Notes under the pieces: model-generated
The model's input: only the letters and a program-made list of their open reading frames with translations
Databases searched by the model: none
What the model was told of the DNA's origin: nothing
Source of the DNA: Rubrobacter_D sp963840835
GTDB taxonomy: Bacteria; Actinomycetota; Rubrobacteria; Rubrobacterales; Rubrobacteraceae
Direction of reading: 5' to 3'
DNA: 64,000 bases
NCBI GenBank assembly: GCA_963840835.1
Contig: CAWJAM010000006.1
Coordinates: 558,001-622,000 of the forward strand
In this document: piece by piece, positions 32,692 through 41,852 of the stretch
Numbering within the stretch: position 1 is the stretch's first letter
Layout: the number at the start of each line of letters is the position of its first letter
Translations under genes and position numbers: made by a program

Positions 32692-34062
32692 CTAGGTTTC
32701 GCTGCCGGCGGTCGTGTCCGAGACGGAGGTTTCCCTCTCGCCTCTCTCTTCCCGCTCCATGTGGAACCGCGAGTCTACGGGCCTGACGAGCAGGTTGGCG
32801 ACGAAGCCCACGATCAGCACGCCGACCATGATGTACAGGGAGAGCGTGTACAGGTCCGCGCCGGTGCGACCGGCGGCCGTCTGGTAGTCGGCGACGGCGT
32901 TGATGATCAGTGGACCGGCGACCCCGGCGGCCGACCACGCCGTCAGCAGCCGCCCGTGGATGGCCCCCACCTCAGCGACGCCGAACAGGTCCTTCAGATA
33001 GGCCGGGATGGTCGCGAACCCGCCGCCGTAGAAGCTCAGGATCACGACGGTCACAAGCAAGAACAGCGCGAGCGATGTCTGGCCGAATGAGGCGAGCAAG
33101 AAGTACATCAGCGTCCCGCCGCCCAGATAGACCATGTAGATGGGCTTGCGCCCGATGTAGTCCGAAGTTGAGGACCAGCCGATCCGTCCGGCCATGTTCG
33201 CCAGCGACAACAGCCCCACGAATCCGGCCGCCGCCGCGGTTGCCACGGTGAAGAAGTCCTGGATCATTGGCGACGCCTGCTCCAGTAGCCCGATCCCCGC
33301 CGTCACGTTGCAGAAGAGCACGGTCCACAACAGCCAGAACTGCGGCGTGCGGATCGCGTTGGCCGCCGACACGTTGGCGGTGGTCTCCAGGTCGCCGGTC
33401 TCCTCCTCGGTGGGTGGCGTCCAGCCTTCGGGCTGCCAACCTTCGGCGGGCAGGCGCACGACGAACGCGCCGATCATCATGGCCACCAGGTAGATCACGC
33501 CAAGCGTCAGGAAGGATGGCACGATCGCGTCCACCGGATTGCTGGCGTAAGCCGAGAGCAGCTTGTCGGTGAGCGGCGAGGCGATCAAGGCGCCGCCGCC
33601 GAAGCCCATGATCGCCAGGCCGGTGGCCAGGCCTGGCCTGTCGGGGAACCATTTGATCAGGGTGGATACGGGCGAGATGTACCCGATGCCGAGCCCGATG
33701 CCGCCGATGACACCGTAGCCGAAGTACACGAGCCACAACTGCGTGGTGGCGACGCCCAAAGCGCCAATGAAGAACCCGCTCGACCAGCATACCGCCGCCG
33801 TGAACATCGCCGCACGCGGCCCGGCCCGCTCCACCCAGGTGCCGAACACCGCCGCCGACAGGCCGAGCATCACGATGCTAATGCTGAAGATGATCGCGAT
33901 CGGCGTGAGTCCCGTCCCGAATCGGTCGACCAGCGGGTTCTTGAAGACACTGAAGGCGTAGATCTCGCCTATGCTCAGATGCACCAGCAGGGCGGCCGGC
34001 GGTATCAGCCACCTGTTGAAGCCTGGCCCCGCAACGGTCCTCTCCCTCGAAAGAAAACTGAT
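32692..34062 (-). CDS. OFA-family MFS transporter (oxalate/formate-type), ATC start
   Basis: This protein has about 456 residues with 12 hydrophobic helices. The N-terminus FLSRERTVAGPGFNRWLIPP followed by HLSIGEIYAFSVFKNPL and the WFPDRPGLATGLAIMGFGGGA motif match OFA (oxalate:formate antiporter-like) proteins. Relatives start MxFLxxER, so the start must be at complement 34062-34060, which reads ATC. AGGGAGG lies 5 nt upstream, at ideal spacing. The only conventional codon, GTG at 33984, would delete 26 conserved residues. The promoter TTGACA-17-TAACAT is upstream. The likely role is formate or oxalate exchange alongside the formate dehydrogenases; the substrate is inferred. Confidence 0.82.
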   Translation of the reverse strand: MSFLSRERTVAGPGFNRWLIPPAALLVHLSIGEIYAFSVFKNPLVDRFGTGLTPIAIIFSISIVMLGLSAAVFGTWVERAGPRAAMFTAAVCWSSGFFIGALGVATTQLWLVYFGYGVIGGIGLGIGYISPVSTLIKWFPDRPGLATGLAIMGFGGGALIASPLTDKLLSAYASNPVDAIVPSFLTLGVIYLVAMMIGAFVVRLPAEGWQPEGWTPPTEEETGDLETTANVSAANAIRTPQFWLLWTVLFCNVTAGIGLLEQASPMIQDFFTVATAAAAGFVGLLSLANMAGRIGWSSTSDYIGRKPIYMVYLGGGTLMYFLLASFGQTSLALFLLVTVVILSFYGGGFATIPAYLKDLFGVAEVGAIHGRLLTAWSAAGVAGPLIINAVADYQTAAGRTGADLYTLSLYIMVGVLIVGFVANLLVRPVDSRFHMEREERGERETSVSDTTAGSET

Positions 34063-34097
34063 GACAACCTCCCTACCCCACCTGTACGACAGGCCGG

Positions 34098-34126
34098 ATG
34101 TTAGTTTGATAGCATACGCGTGTCAA
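34098..34126 (-). promoter_or_regulatory. Sigma-A-like promoter of OFA transporter
   Basis: On the complement, TTGACA (34126-34121), a 17-bp spacer and TAACAT (34103-34098) form a near-consensus promoter facing the transporter. Confidence 0.7.
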
Positions 34127-34162
34127 CCGGCCGTCGGGTCTTCTCCCCTGAGGCCGTCACGC

Positions 34163-34191
34163 TAGGCAATCCCTGCAATCGAAGTTAGAAT
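34163..34191 (+). promoter_or_regulatory. Possible promoter of second formate dehydrogenase
   Basis: TAGGCA (34163-34168), 17 bp and TAGAAT (34186-34191) lie 41 bp before the ATG at 34233. Confidence 0.4.
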
Positions 34192-34232
34192 CACGAGATA
34201 GAGGGAAAATCGTCCAAAAAGGGGTGAGCCGC

Positions 34233-36431
34233 ATGGCGACGGCGACGGAGAAGGTTTCGGAGAACGGCAGGGCCAACGGCACGCGGGAAGTGGTTACTAT
34301 CTGCGGTTTCTGCGGCGTGGGCTGCGGCCTGACCCTGAAGGTCGAGAGCGGCGTCATCCAGAAGGTGACGGGCGAGAAAGAGAACCCTTCCAGCAAGGGC
34401 GAGGCGTGCATCAAGGGCCGCGAGGGCTGGCGTCACCTGTACAGCGACAAGAGGATCACGCGCCCCCTCATCCGCAAGGACGGCGAACTGGTCCCGGCCT
34501 CGTGGGACGAGGCCCTGGATCTCGTGGCGAGCAAGATGGGCGAGATCAAGGACGAGCACGGTCCATACGCCTTTGGGACGTTCAGTTCCTCGCGCTCGAC
34601 CAACGAGCTCAACTACCTGGCGGGTAAGTTCGTCAGGCAGGTGCTCGGGAACAGCAATATAGACTCATGTAACCGTGCTTGACACGCCGCCAGCGTCACC
34701 GGTCTGGTGGCAACGTTTGGAGCGGGCGGGGCGACGACCTCTTACGAGGAGCTCGAGAACACCGACGTAATAATCTGCTGGGGTAGCAACACGATGGAGT
34801 GCCACCCTATCATCTACAACCACATGCGCCGCGGCATCAAGAACGGCGCGAAGATGGTGGTCATAGATCCGCGGAAGATAGATCAGGTCAAGAAGGCCGA
34901 CAAGTGGCTCGGCCTCAACGTCGGCACCGACATCTGCCTGGCGAACGCGATGGGCCACGTCATCATCGAGGAAGACCTGTACAACAAGGAGTTCGTCGAA
35001 CGCGCCACGAAGGGCTTCGAGGCTTACAAGGAGAAGGTCGCCGGGTACACGCCCGAGTACGCCGAGCAGATAACGGGCATCCCGGCGGAGGACATCCGCG
35101 AGGTGGCCCGCATGTACGCCACCGCCGACAAAGCGACCCTGAACTGGACGCTGGGCATCACCGAGCACCACAACGGCGCCGACGGCGTGTTCGCGCTCAT
35201 CGACCTGGGGCTCTTGACCGGGCACGTGGGCAAATACGGAAGCGGCCTCAACCCCTTGCGCGGGCAGAACAACGTGCAGGGCGGCGGGGACATGGGCGCC
35301 CTGCCGGACAAGAAGGTCGGCGGCTGGAGCTGGGACGACCCAGAGGCGCACACGCTCTTCGAGGATGTATGGGGCACTCCCCTGCCGGAACACGAGGGCT
35401 TGAACCAGGCCGAGATGATGGATGCCGTATCGAAGGGCGAGATCCGGTGTATGTACGTGATCGGGGAGAACCCGGTTCAGTCCGACGCCGACGAGCACAA
35501 ACACGAGAAGCTCTTCGGCAGCCTGGACTTCCTGGTCGTGCAGGACATCCTCATGACCAAGACCGCCAGGATGGCCGACGTGGTGCTCCCGGCGGCGGCG
35601 AGCTGGGCGGAGACCGACGGGACAGTCATAAACAGCGAGCGGCGTGTACAGCGGGTTCGCAGGGCGGTCGAGCCGCCAGGCGAGGCGCGCGACGACATCA
35701 TGATCGTGCGCGACATAGCCCGTCGCATGGGATACGACTGGAACTTCGAGAGTGCCGAGGAGGTCTGGGACGAGGTACGCCGCCTCGCGCCCAAGTTCAG
35801 CGGCATCAGCTACGAGCGGCTGGAGAAGTACGGCGGCATCCAGTGGCCTTGCCTGGATGGGAGCTTCGAGGAGATCTCCGACAACACCCCCAAAGAGCAG
35901 CTCATGGCGAGCACGAAAGGGGCCGAGAACGCCGACGGTGGGTCCCTCACGGCCGACGTGGCCGAGAAGGCGGGACCGGGGACCGTGTTCCTGCACGAGG
36001 AACTGTGGGCCGAAGAGGTCGAGAACCGGGCCCCCTTCACGCCCGTGGACCACGAAGGCCCGGTCGAGATGCCGGACGAGGAGTACCCATTCCAGTTGAC
36101 GACCGGCCGTCGCCTCGCCTTCCACAACACGGGCACGATGACCCAGGACTACAAGAAGGTCAAAGACAACGAGGAGCTGCTCGAGATCTGCGAGGAAGAC
36201 GCCGAAAAGCACGGCATCGAGGATGGCGATATGGTCCGGGTCAGCTCCCGGCGCGGGACCGTCGAAGCAGTAAAGGCCCGCGTCACGGATCGGGTGCGGC
36301 CGGGGCTGTTGTTCATGGGTTACAGCTTCCCTGATCAGGTACCCACCAACGTCCTGACCATCAACGCCATAGACCCGCTGTCGGGAACCGCGGAGCTGAA
36401 AGCCTGTGCGGTGAGCATGGAGAAGGCGTGA
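34233..36431 (+). CDS. Selenocysteine formate dehydrogenase, short FdhF-like form
   Basis: This protein has about 732 residues with Sec150 encoded by UGA 34680-34682. The N-terminal [4Fe-4S] site is CGFCGVGCGL ... GEACIKG. The active site DSCNRA-Sec-HAASVTGL and the following GAGGATTSYEELENTDVIICWGSN match Sec formate dehydrogenases such as E. coli FdhF. The C-terminal MopB domain ends FPDQVPTNVLTINAIDPLSG. There is no N-terminal 2Fe-2S extension and no Tat signal, so it is probably a soluble enzyme; electron partner genes are not adjacent. ATG 34233 with AGGGGTGAG upstream is preferred to GTG 34224. A hairpin at 36448-36497 follows the stop. Confidence 0.93.
34680..34711 (+). promoter_or_regulatory. 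UGA-Sec codon with bacterial SECIS hairpin (FdhF-like)
   Basis: UGA is followed by 18 nt, then GGUCU as the loop of GUCACC/GGUGGC (34695-34711). The loop and spacing match those at 28250-28280. Confidence 0.85.
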
Positions 36432-36447
36432 TCCAAACGACGCTTAA

Positions 36448-36497
36448 CCGCCAGGCGCGGCATAATTCCTCTTTCGGGGTTGTGCCACGCCTGGCGG
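36448..36497 (+). terminator. Long hairpin after FdhF-like gene
   Basis: CCGCCAGGCG and GGCA are inverted as TGCC and CGCCTGGCGG around a 20-nt loop. There is no strong T-run. Confidence 0.6.
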
Positions 36498-36545
36498 TAC
36501 GGCAGAGTTGGGGAAGTATCGTCGGCCAGATGATCTAAGGTGACG

Positions 36546-37592
36546 ATGGAACACGCCAGGCTCGAGAAGGTACTGGATACTTCCATCGAAGAGTATGCTT
36601 TTTCAGGGGTCATCTCCATTCGCCGGCGGGACACTTTGCTCTATGAGAGATCTGCCGGCTATGCCGACCGGAGCAATAAAGTCGCAAACACGTTGGAGAC
36701 ACGGTTCGGCATCGCTTCGGGAACCAAATTCTTCACCGCCTTAGCCATCGGGAAACTCATCGAAGCTGGGAAACTCTCGTTCTCCACAAGGTTGAAGGAT
36801 TGCATTGCTCTCGATTTCCCGCGCTATTCGCAGGAGATCACCATCAGGCACTTGCTCACCCATACATCCGGTATTCCGGACTACTACGATGAAGAAAAGA
36901 TAACCGACTTCGACAATTTCGTCCTCAGCATCCCGTGGTACGAATTGAGAGGGCCAGGAGACTATCTGGCCGCATTTCCAGACGAGGACATGAAATTCGC
37001 GCCTGGAGAACGCTTCTCCTATTCGAATGGTGGGTATATTCTCTTGGGGGTGGTGATAGAAGAACTGACCGGCTTGAAGTATCAAGATTTCGTGGAGCAG
37101 GCGATCTTCAAGGCTACCGGCATGAATCGGTCCGGGTATTTCGCGCTGAACAAACTCCCCGAGAAGACAGCGATCGGCTACGTGGAGGAAGGGGGTGGCT
37201 GGCGAACGAATATCTTCAATCTCCCCATTGTCGGGGCGTCAGATGGAGGCGCATTTACGACCGTGCAAGACATCGCAACCTTATGGAACGCCTTCTGGGG
37301 GTATGAGATCTTGCCGAAAGAGTTGGTCGACATTTATGTCCAGCCTTACGTGAAAGCCGAGACGGAAGGGGAGCACACGTATTACGGTCATGGTCTCTGG
37401 ACTTGTGAGGGCGAGGGCCGAAACCGCGAAGAATACATCACCGGTTGCGACGCGGGGGTTTCGTTCAAGTCGAGCGTGAATCGAGACAACGATCTGCAGG
37501 TCACCGTGATCTCCAATACCACTGACGGAGCTTGGCCAGTATTGAGAGACATTGATACCGCATTGAAGGGCAAAAGTGAGTGCCGAAAGTAG
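36546..37592 (+). CDS. Serine hydrolase, class C beta-lactamase-like
   Basis: This protein has about 348 residues. The catalytic SxxK is in GIASGTKFFTALAIG. YSNGGYILLG supplies the YxN motif, and GHGLW fits the third motif. The fold is shared by class C beta-lactamases, D-aminopeptidases and esterases, so substrate is open. No signal peptide is seen. Codon use is more AT-rich and varied than the neighbours (for example many GAA, ATT and TTG codons), which suggests recent transfer. ATG 36546 follows AAGG at 5 nt. Confidence 0.82.
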   Translation: MEHARLEKVLDTSIEEYAFSGVISIRRRDTLLYERSAGYADRSNKVANTLETRFGIASGTKFFTALAIGKLIEAGKLSFSTRLKDCIALDFPRYSQEITIRHLLTHTSGIPDYYDEEKITDFDNFVLSIPWYELRGPGDYLAAFPDEDMKFAPGERFSYSNGGYILLGVVIEELTGLKYQDFVEQAIFKATGMNRSGYFALNKLPEKTAIGYVEEGGGWRTNIFNLPIVGASDGGAFTTVQDIATLWNAFWGYEILPKELVDIYVQPYVKAETEGEHTYYGHGLWTCEGEGRNREEYITGCDAGVSFKSSVNRDNDLQVTVISNTTDGAWPVLRDIDTALKGKSECRK

Positions 37593-37712
37593 ATTGCCAA
37601 AGATGGCTTAACCCACACTGGAAGCGACAGCACTTTGATACGCAATGAATCGTAAGACCGTTGGGTTCCAACTATGTCGCCGTTCACTCTCGGCTAAAAG
37701 GAGGAGCATACA

Positions 37713-39617
37713 GTGAGCATCGAGGAGTACCGGGAGTTCCATCGCCGCTCGTTGGAGAACCCGGAGGATTTCTGGACGGAGCAGGCGCAGGCTATCGACT
37801 GGCACAGGCCGTACGATAAGGTCCTGGACTACGATAACCCGCCTTTCTCCAAATGGTTCGTCGGGGGCGAGACGAATATCTGCCACAACGCGGTTGACCG
37901 CCACCTCGAAGAACGCGGAGACCAGAACGCCCTCGTCTACGTCTCCACTGAGACGGACGAACAGAGGACGTACACCTACCGTGAGTTGTACGCCGAGGTC
38001 AACTCCTTCGCCGGCATCTTTCAAGAGCTTGGCGTGAGCCGGGGCGACCGGGTCGTGATCTACATGCCTATGATGCCGGAGTCGATCTTCGCGATGCTCG
38101 CGTGCGTCCGCCTCGGTGCGATCCACTCCGTCGTCTTCGGCGGGTTCGCGGCCGCGAACCTAGCAACCCGCATCGACGACGCGAAACCGAAGGTTATGGT
38201 AACCACCAATGCGGGCAAGCGCGGTGGCAACGTCATCCCTTACAAACCGCTAGTTGATGAAGCGATAGAAAGCTCCGAGTTCCCACCGGAACACGTTGTA
38301 GTCTGTAGCCGCGACATCGAAGCCGATCAGCCCGAAGCCGGAGACCGTGTCCGCGACTACGCCGGGCTGCGCGAGAAACACGCGAATACCGAAGTTCCCG
38401 TCGAGTGGCTCGAGTCGAGCGAGCCGAGCTACATCCTCTACACCTCAGGGACGACCGGAACCCCGAAGGGCGTGCAGAGGGATACGGGCGGACACGCCGT
38501 CGCACTCACCGTATCAATGAAGCACGTCTTTGCGTCGAACCCCGGTGAGACGATGTTCACAGCGTCGGACATCGGGTGGGTGGTCGGGCATTCGTACACG
38601 GTGTACGCGCCCTTGATGTACGGGATGACTTCCATAGTGTACGAGGGGTTGCCTGTACGTCCCGACCCCGGCATCTGGTGGAGCATCGTCGAAGAGCACG
38701 GCGTGAATACGATGTTCACGGCGCCGACGGCGATCCGCGCGCTCAGAAAGCAGGACCCGGAGTACATGACGAAGCACGACACCAGCAGCCTGCGCAACCT
38801 GTTTCTCGCCGGGGAGCCGCTCGACGAGCCGACCTCACGTTGGGTTTCCGAGGCTCTGCGCGTCACGGTGCGGGACAACTACTGGCAGACGGAGTCGGGG
38901 TGGCCGATCCTGAGCAGCCACCTGCCAGGGTTGGACCCGTCCACGATCAGGGTGGGCGCGGCGGGCTTCGCGTGTGCTGGCTACGACCTGAAGCTCGTGA
39001 ACGAGGAGAGTGGCGAGGAAGCGAAGACCGGCGAGCGCGGCATCCTGACCATCCAGCCGCCTCTCCCGCCCGGTTTCATGAGCACCGTGTGGGGCGACGA
39101 CGAGCGGTTCGTCGAGACGTATTTCTCAGACTTTCCGGGCCGGACGTTGTACTCGACCTTCGACTGGGGCGTGCGGGACGAGGACGGTTACTACCTCATC
39201 ATGGGACGCTCGGACGACGTTATAAACGTCGCGGGCCACCGGCTGGGGACACGTGAGATCGAGGAGGCCATGAGCGATCACCCCGAGGTCGCCGAAGCCG
39301 CTACCGTCGGCGTGAAGGACGAAGACAAGGGACAGGCCGTGCTCGCCTACGTCGTCCCGAAGGATGGCGATAAAGTAGAGTCCGAGGAGGGACGTTCGGA
39401 GCTGGAGCAATCCATCAAGGACATCGTGGATAAGGAGATCGGGGCTATCGCGCGTCCGAAAAGCGTGTACTTCGTGGAGGCGCTGCCGAAAACACGGAGC
39501 GGCAAGATGCTCCGGCGCTCCATACAGGCGCTCGCCGAGAGCCGTGATCCGGGCGATCTCTCGACTCTGGAAGACCCGTCCGCCCTCGACAGCGTACGCG
39601 CCTCTACCTCGGACTAA
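37713..39617 (+). CDS. prpE: Propionate/acetate-CoA ligase (PrpE-like)
   Basis: This protein has 634 residues of the acyl-CoA synthetase superfamily. Motifs are YTSGTTGTPKGVQRDTGGH (AMP binding), the PrpE-like PDPGIWWSIVEEHGV, DNYWQTESGWPI, GRSDDVINVAGHRLGT, and KTRSGKMLRR with the catalytic lysine. The WW and YWQTESGWP segments favour propionyl-CoA synthetase over acetyl-CoA synthetase, but both substrates may be used. The GTG start follows AAAGGAGGAGC. A hairpin terminator follows at 39715. Downstream DUF485 and ActP genes provide acid uptake. Confidence 0.87.
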   Translation: MSIEEYREFHRRSLENPEDFWTEQAQAIDWHRPYDKVLDYDNPPFSKWFVGGETNICHNAVDRHLEERGDQNALVYVSTETDEQRTYTYRELYAEVNSFAGIFQELGVSRGDRVVIYMPMMPESIFAMLACVRLGAIHSVVFGGFAAANLATRIDDAKPKVMVTTNAGKRGGNVIPYKPLVDEAIESSEFPPEHVVVCSRDIEADQPEAGDRVRDYAGLREKHANTEVPVEWLESSEPSYILYTSGTTGTPKGVQRDTGGHAVALTVSMKHVFASNPGETMFTASDIGWVVGHSYTVYAPLMYGMTSIVYEGLPVRPDPGIWWSIVEEHGVNTMFTAPTAIRALRKQDPEYMTKHDTSSLRNLFLAGEPLDEPTSRWVSEALRVTVRDNYWQTESGWPILSSHLPGLDPSTIRVGAAGFACAGYDLKLVNEESGEEAKTGERGILTIQPPLPPGFMSTVWGDDERFVETYFSDFPGRTLYSTFDWGVRDEDGYYLIMGRSDDVINVAGHRLGTREIEEAMSDHPEVAEAATVGVKDEDKGQAVLAYVVPKDGDKVESEEGRSELEQSIKDIVDKEIGAIARPKSVYFVEALPKTRSGKMLRRSIQALAESRDPGDLSTLEDPSALDSVRASTSD

Positions 39618-39649
39618 CCGCCGGCATCGAGTCTACTGCGGACGGAGAA

Positions 39650-39709
39650 GACTCACATTCCGGTACCGCCGAACTAAAGGCCTGCGAGGTGACGATAGAG
39701 AGGGCTTGA
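39650..39709 (+). pseudogene. Relic of the 3' end of a formate dehydrogenase gene
   Basis: The frame DSHSGTAELKACEVTIERA plus stop matches the last residues of the FdhF-like protein (DPLSGTAELKACAVSMEKA). The downstream hairpin (39715-39751) shares GCGCGGCAT with the one after that gene. This is a short duplicated tail, left behind the prpE gene. Confidence 0.75.
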
Positions 39710-39714
39710 TCCAG

Positions 39715-39751
39715 GCGCGGCATGATCCCTTGGTCGGGGATCATGCCGCGC
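39715..39751 (+). terminator. 15-bp stem terminator after prpE
   Basis: GCGCGGCATGATCCC and GGGATCATGCCGCGC are perfect complements with a 7-nt loop (TTGGTCG). Confidence 0.7.
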
Positions 39752-39775
39752 TCGTATGCGCGCAACGTCAGACGG

Positions 39776-39805
39776 TTGACTGCATGTACAGCTCTGCAAT
39801 ATAGT
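39776..39805 (+). promoter_or_regulatory. Sigma-A-like promoter of DUF485-actP
   Basis: TTGACT (39776-39781), an 18-bp spacer and TATAGT (39800-39805) form a good promoter 33 bp before the GTG at 39838. Confidence 0.65.
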
Positions 39806-39837
39806 GCGCAACAGGTCGGAGAGAGGGAAGGAGTTCT

Positions 39838-40158
39838 GTGGAGAGGCAAGACGAGTGGGTACGCGTCGAACGGACGTCGGCGTTCAAGGAGCTGATTAGG
39901 GCCAAGAGGGCGTTCATCATACCGGCGACGATATTCTTTATGGTTTTCTACTTCGGGCTGCCGTTTCTAGCGGCGTTCACGACCGTATTGAACGTGAAGG
40001 TAATCGGTTCGCTGACGTTGGCTTACATCTACGCGTTGGCGCAATTCGCGATGACCTGGATCCTGATGCACCTCTACGTCAGCCGGGCGAACAAGTGGGA
40101 CGATCTTGTGGACCGGGCGAGACAAGAGGCAGCTGAAGAAACTGGGGGGGCAAGCTAG
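39838..40158 (+). CDS. DUF485 membrane protein, ActP partner
   Basis: This protein has 106 residues with two hydrophobic helices (FIIPATIFFMVFYFGLPFLAAF and LTLAYIYALAQFAMTWILMHLYV) and charged ends. DUF485 proteins are encoded directly before acetate/solute symporters. The GTG start follows GGAAGGAG. The stop is 1 bp before the ActP ATG, so translation is coupled. A good promoter lies upstream. Confidence 0.88.
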   Translation: MERQDEWVRVERTSAFKELIRAKRAFIIPATIFFMVFYFGLPFLAAFTTVLNVKVIGSLTLAYIYALAQFAMTWILMHLYVSRANKWDDLVDRARQEAAEETGGAS

Positions 40159-40159
40159 C

Positions 40160-41782
40160 ATGAGCGATCAGGTAATAGCGATCATCTTCTTTGTGTTCAT
40201 TATCGCGCTGACGCTCGGCATCACGGGCTGGGCGTCGCGCCAGAACACGGACACGAGCCACCAGTACGTGGCTGGCGGTGAGATCAAGGGCTGGCAGAAC
40301 GGCCTCGCTATCTCAGGCGACTACCTGTCGGCGGCCTCGTTCCTTGGCATCGCGGGGGCTATAGCCCTCACCGGATTCTCAGGCTTCTACCTCTCCATAG
40401 GCTTCCTGGTAGCTTACCTGGTGGTGCTGCTCCTGGTGGCCGAGCCCCTGAGGAACCTGGGCAAGTACACCCTTGCCGACATGCTCGCCAGCCGGTTCAA
40501 TGCGAGTAGCGTTCGCTCGGTTTCTGCCCTGAGCACCATAACGATAAGCATGTTCTACATGATCGCGCAGCTCAACGGCTCGGGGGCGCTCATCGGGCTC
40601 TTGCTCGGGCTGCCTTACTGGTTTTCGGTCATCGTCATAGGGATATTGATGACCATCTACGTCGTGGCAGGCGGCATGGTCGCGACGACCTGGATCCAGA
40701 TTATCAAGGCCTTGCTCCTGATCGCCGGTACCCTGACTCTCTCCTTCCTCGTGCTGGCCCGCTATGGGTTCAACCCGTTCGAGCTTTTCGCGGCGGTCGA
40801 GAACGACATCGGGCCCGAAGCCCTGGCTCCCCCACCGCCAGCCGGGCTAACCGCCGGGCTTGACGTAATCTCGCTCAACATCGCCCTCGTGCTTGGGACG
40901 GCTGGCTTGCCGCACATCCTGATCCGGTTCCTCACCGTCCCCGACGCCAAGACGGCGCGCTCCTCGATCGTGACGGCTACCTGGATCATCGGCCTCTTCT
41001 ACCTTCTGACCCCGGTCCTCGGCTACGGTGCGGCGCTGATTGTCGGCCAGGACGAGATCGCCAAGGCGAACGCGGCCGGCAACCTTGCCGCCCCGCAGCT
41101 CGCCGAGGTCCTCGGGGGTCCGATCTTCTTCGCCTTTATCTCAGCGGTCGCCTTCTCCACCATCGTGGCCGTGGTCGCAGGCCTCGTCGTCGCGGCCTCC
41201 AGCGCCTTCGCCCACGACTTCTACACCAACGTCATCCGTGGCGGGCAGGCCACCGAGCAGGAGCAGTTTCGCGCGGCGCGCTACGCGGCGATTGGTATCT
41301 CCGTAGCTGCGATACTCCTGGCGCTTCCAGCGGAGAACTTCAACGTGGCTTTCCTCGTCGCCCTGGCATTCGCGGTCGCCGCGAGCGCCAACGTGCCTGT
41401 CATCCTGCTTACGATCTTCTGGCCGCGGTTCAATACGACTGGGGCTGTAACCGGGATGCTCGTCGGCCTGATCTCCGCCGTGGGCCTCGTGCTTCTCAGC
41501 CCGAACGTGCTGACAGGCCCGAGTCCCGAGCCTCCGTTGACCCCGATCATCCCTATAGACGCTATCTTCCCGCTGACGAGCCCTGCCCTGGTCTCCGTCC
41601 CCTTGGGTTTCCTTGGGTGCTACCTCGGCACGATCTTCGGCGGTCGCGGCGCCGAGCGCGAGCGCGAGCAGGGACTCCAGACCTCGTACGATGAGATACG
41701 GGTCCGCGCCAACACGGGCTTCAGCGATATCGAACAGGAGATCCACGACTCCGCCCCCGCCGAGGAGCCGCACGCCACGTAG
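40160..41782 (+). CDS. actP: Cation/acetate symporter ActP
   Basis: This protein has 540 residues of the sodium:solute symporter family with about 13 helices. Typical marks are HQYVAGGEIKGWQNGLAISGDYLSAASFLGIAG at the start, YTLADMLASRFN, LGTAGLPHILIRFLTVPDAKTARSS and AFAHDFYTN. It imports acetate and likely propionate with Na+ or H+. It follows DUF485 and complements prpE. ATG 40160 is the start because upstream frame overlaps DUF485. A clear terminator follows at 41794. Confidence 0.92.
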   Translation: MSDQVIAIIFFVFIIALTLGITGWASRQNTDTSHQYVAGGEIKGWQNGLAISGDYLSAASFLGIAGAIALTGFSGFYLSIGFLVAYLVVLLLVAEPLRNLGKYTLADMLASRFNASSVRSVSALSTITISMFYMIAQLNGSGALIGLLLGLPYWFSVIVIGILMTIYVVAGGMVATTWIQIIKALLLIAGTLTLSFLVLARYGFNPFELFAAVENDIGPEALAPPPPAGLTAGLDVISLNIALVLGTAGLPHILIRFLTVPDAKTARSSIVTATWIIGLFYLLTPVLGYGAALIVGQDEIAKANAAGNLAAPQLAEVLGGPIFFAFISAVAFSTIVAVVAGLVVAASSAFAHDFYTNVIRGGQATEQEQFRAARYAAIGISVAAILLALPAENFNVAFLVALAFAVAASANVPVILLTIFWPRFNTTGAVTGMLVGLISAVGLVLLSPNVLTGPSPEPPLTPIIPIDAIFPLTSPALVSVPLGFLGCYLGTIFGGRGAEREREQGLQTSYDEIRVRANTGFSDIEQEIHDSAPAEEPHAT

Positions 41783-41793
41783 CTCCGAGATGT

Positions 41794-41823
41794 AGCCCCC
41801 GCCACAAGCGGCGGGGGCTCTTC
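41794..41823 (+). terminator. Rho-independent-like terminator of actP
   Basis: AGCCCCCGCC and GGCGGGGGCT form a 10-bp stem with an ACAAGC loop, followed by CTTCC. Confidence 0.75.
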
Positions 41824-41852
41824 CTCCCAACTTCGGGCAAAGGAGGGCGTAC

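Noticed and set aside
34665..36212. Long open frame antisense to the FdhF-like gene
   Set aside because: GC-rich antisense shadow with Val/Leu/Arg-rich, non-family sequence; the sense strand is a clear formate dehydrogenase. The same applies to antisense frames over fdhG (27099-28850) and coxL1 (54101-55681).
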